A DNA stretch of 64,000 nucleotides from positions 1 through 64,000 of the forward strand of contig JAYQWA010000005.1 in assembly GCA_038148755.1 (NCBI GenBank), written 5' to 3'. The stretch is from UBA5109 sp038148755 (GTDB lineage Bacteria; Pseudomonadota; Gammaproteobacteria; Pseudomonadales; Pseudohongiellaceae). Within the stretch, counting starts at the first letter, position 1. Every line of letters starts with the position of its first letter. The translations under genes and the position numbers were made by a program. The notes below the pieces were generated by a model. It was not told the origin of the DNA, did not search any database, and saw nothing but the letters and a program-made list of their open reading frames with translations. Shown one piece after another: positions 63,153-64,000 of the stretch.

Positions 63153-63890
63153 TCAATGGGTCATGGAATAAATCACGGCATTGGTTCCCAGACGAAATGC
63201 ATCTGTTGAAGGAAGCAAAGGCATGGATCCGTTTGAATACCAGTCCCAGAAATTGGCCAGATCGTTGTTATGCCCGGCAAGGATGGCAATCTCACCATGT
63301 TGATTGAATAAACCATAATAGGTAATGGCGCCGCCCGGAACATAGTTGGCCATATCCTGGAAGTCATCAATGGGATTCACAATCTGAAATACCGGTTCTT
63401 CAATGGATAAGGGTACAAAGCTACTTTCCGGGAAGGCTCGTCTGACCTGGGAGACCATTTGTACCCATTGCCAGGAGCCATCAAAATCATCCATCAACAC
63501 AAAGCCTCCCCGCAGAATAAACTCACGCAAGTTGATCACTTCCTGTTCGCTCAATTCCATCTCACCGGGTTCCGATACATAGGCAAAAGGGTAGTCAAAA
63601 ACTTCCGGTTCGCCCAACTCCACAATACGAAATGAGGCTGCTTCAAGATTGATGCGGGTTGTACGTTCCAGGAAATCATTCAGGTGACGATCTGACTGGG
63701 GGTAATTATGAGACCACCCCATGTGTCCGATATCGCCATTGGTGCCGAAGTGCCAGCGGGCAGCAATAAATTCTGTTGCTGGCGGTTCAGGTTGATTACT
63801 GAAATTTCTGGATCGGAAAATTTGAGTATAGGCAAGAGAAGAGGCGATAATACTGAGGAATATAAATAGCAGTGCTGATGTTCTAATCAT
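63153..63890 (-). CDS. Exported DUF4159 protein
   Basis: This protein of 245 residues has an N-terminal signal peptide or anchor (LLFIFLSIIASSLAYTQ). DUF4159 features are F-I-A-A-R-W-H-F-G, D-R-H-L-N-D-F-L-E-R-T-T, P-F-A-Y-V-S-E-P-G, L-R-E-F-I-L-R-G-G-F-V-L-M-D-D-F and Y-Y-G-L-F-N. The fold is related to a glutamine-amidotransferase-like domain without proven enzyme activity. Such genes usually sit beside MoxR ATPase, DUF58 and von Willebrand-domain genes. Its upstream neighbour is cut by the window edge. Confidence 0.88.
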   Translation of the reverse strand: MIRTSALLFIFLSIIASSLAYTQIFRSRNFSNQPEPPATEFIAARWHFGTNGDIGHMGWSHNYPQSDRHLNDFLERTTRINLEAASFRIVELGEPEVFDYPFAYVSEPGEMELSEQEVINLREFILRGGFVLMDDFDGSWQWVQMVSQVRRAFPESSFVPLSIEEPVFQIVNPIDDFQDMANYVPGGAITYYGLFNQHGEIAILAGHNNDLANFWDWYSNGSMPLLPSTDAFRLGTNAVIYSMTH

Positions 63891-63932
63891 GGCTATTTTA
63901 TGTCTCGATTTTATTCAGCAATACTAAATGCA

Positions 63933-64000
63933 CTATTCCAGCATTAAGCTGTTGTAGGCTGAAGCAATAATACTATCCAACTGATTTTCGTAAGCTGCCC
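63933..64000 (-). CDS. C-terminal end of an upstream gene (cut by the window edge)
   Basis: On the minus strand an open frame enters from the right edge and stops at 63933, giving a 21-residue C-terminus ending A-Y-N-S-L-M-L-E. It lies 42 bases before the DUF4159 start and would be its operon neighbour, as expected for DUF4159 genes. The fragment is too short to identify, and the frame could be a coincidence. Confidence 0.4.
   Translation of the reverse strand, partial: AAYENQLDSIIASAYNSLMLE

Noticed and set aside
1..64000. CRISPR arrays, insertion sequences, prophage, toxin-antitoxin or anti-phage defence systems
   Set aside because: No regular direct repeats with spacers, transposase motifs, phage structural genes or recognised defence domains were seen on either strand. 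The ankyrin proteins have signal peptides, so they are not read as cytoplasmic defence effectors.

Overview
The window looks like a chromosomal segment of a free-living, probably marine gammaproteobacterium. The evidence is YadGH-, QueF- and YdjA-like proteins of gammaproteobacterial type, a TonB-dependent receptor, a TRAP transporter, sulfatases, many Tat/Sec-exported proteins, a proteobacterial dedicated-sortase-type regulatory pair, and moderate base composition. No insertion sequence, phage gene, integrase or CRISPR array was recognised.

Layout. (1) 1-2.4 kb: a secreted type-B carboxylesterase. (2) 2.4-17.1 kb: a run of exported proteins of poorly known families, built around a three-gene module present twice in tandem: a DUF1592-type protein with two c-haem motifs, a Tat-exported DUF1552 protein and an exported ankyrin-repeat protein. 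The first copy is preceded by an unnamed secreted protein and a DUF6152 protein. The second is preceded by a VOC lipoprotein and a metallo-beta-lactamase-fold protein that has lost most metal ligands. (3) 17.1-22.9 kb: housekeeping genes (dUTPase, K+ channel, YadGH-type ABC exporter, QueF, nitroreductase) and tRNA-Ser(GGA) beside a broken copy of its 5' half. (4) 22.9-32.9 kb: a secreted alpha/beta hydrolase, then a TRAP transporter, a CaiB-type CoA transferase, a fused HgdB-like protein without the usual Fe-S cysteines, an alpha/beta hydrolase and a carboxymuconolactone-decarboxylase-like protein. This reads as uptake and CoA-dependent breakdown of an unknown organic acid. (5) 32.9-39.8 kb: a sulfatase broken by an in-frame amber codon, an intact convergent sulfatase, a TonB-dependent receptor and a Tat-exported DsrE-like protein. 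(6) 39.9-55.7 kb: an aromatic catabolic island. A partial homoprotocatechuate meta-pathway (hpaR, hpaG-like, hpaE, hpaF, hpaH, hpaI) lies next to pobA and a complete protocatechuate 4,5-cleavage pathway (ligC, B, A, I, J, U, K). The divergent LysR-type regulator has two HTH domains and is followed by a second secreted carboxylesterase. (7) 55.9-64 kb: a GST, an OmpA-like protein, response regulator and histidine kinase of the dedicated sortase system but no sortase, an exported catalase-peroxidase, and a DUF4159 protein.

How the parts work together. 4-Hydroxybenzoate can be hydroxylated by PobA, opened by LigAB, and taken by LigC/I/J/U/K to pyruvate and oxaloacetate. The hpa genes handle the ring-opened product of homoprotocatechuate down to pyruvate and succinate semialdehyde, but their ring-cleavage dioxygenase is not in the window. 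Secreted esterases, the TonB receptor and the TRAP system could supply substrates; that link is inferred from position only.

The most unusual points are the tandem haem/DUF1552/ankyrin modules, the cysteine-poor HgdB-like fusion, the HpaF homologue without its catalytic Pro-1, the double-HTH LysR regulator, the sortase regulators without a sortase, and the amber-interrupted sulfatase. All functional statements come from reading the sequence by eye and from remembered family motifs; no database search was run.
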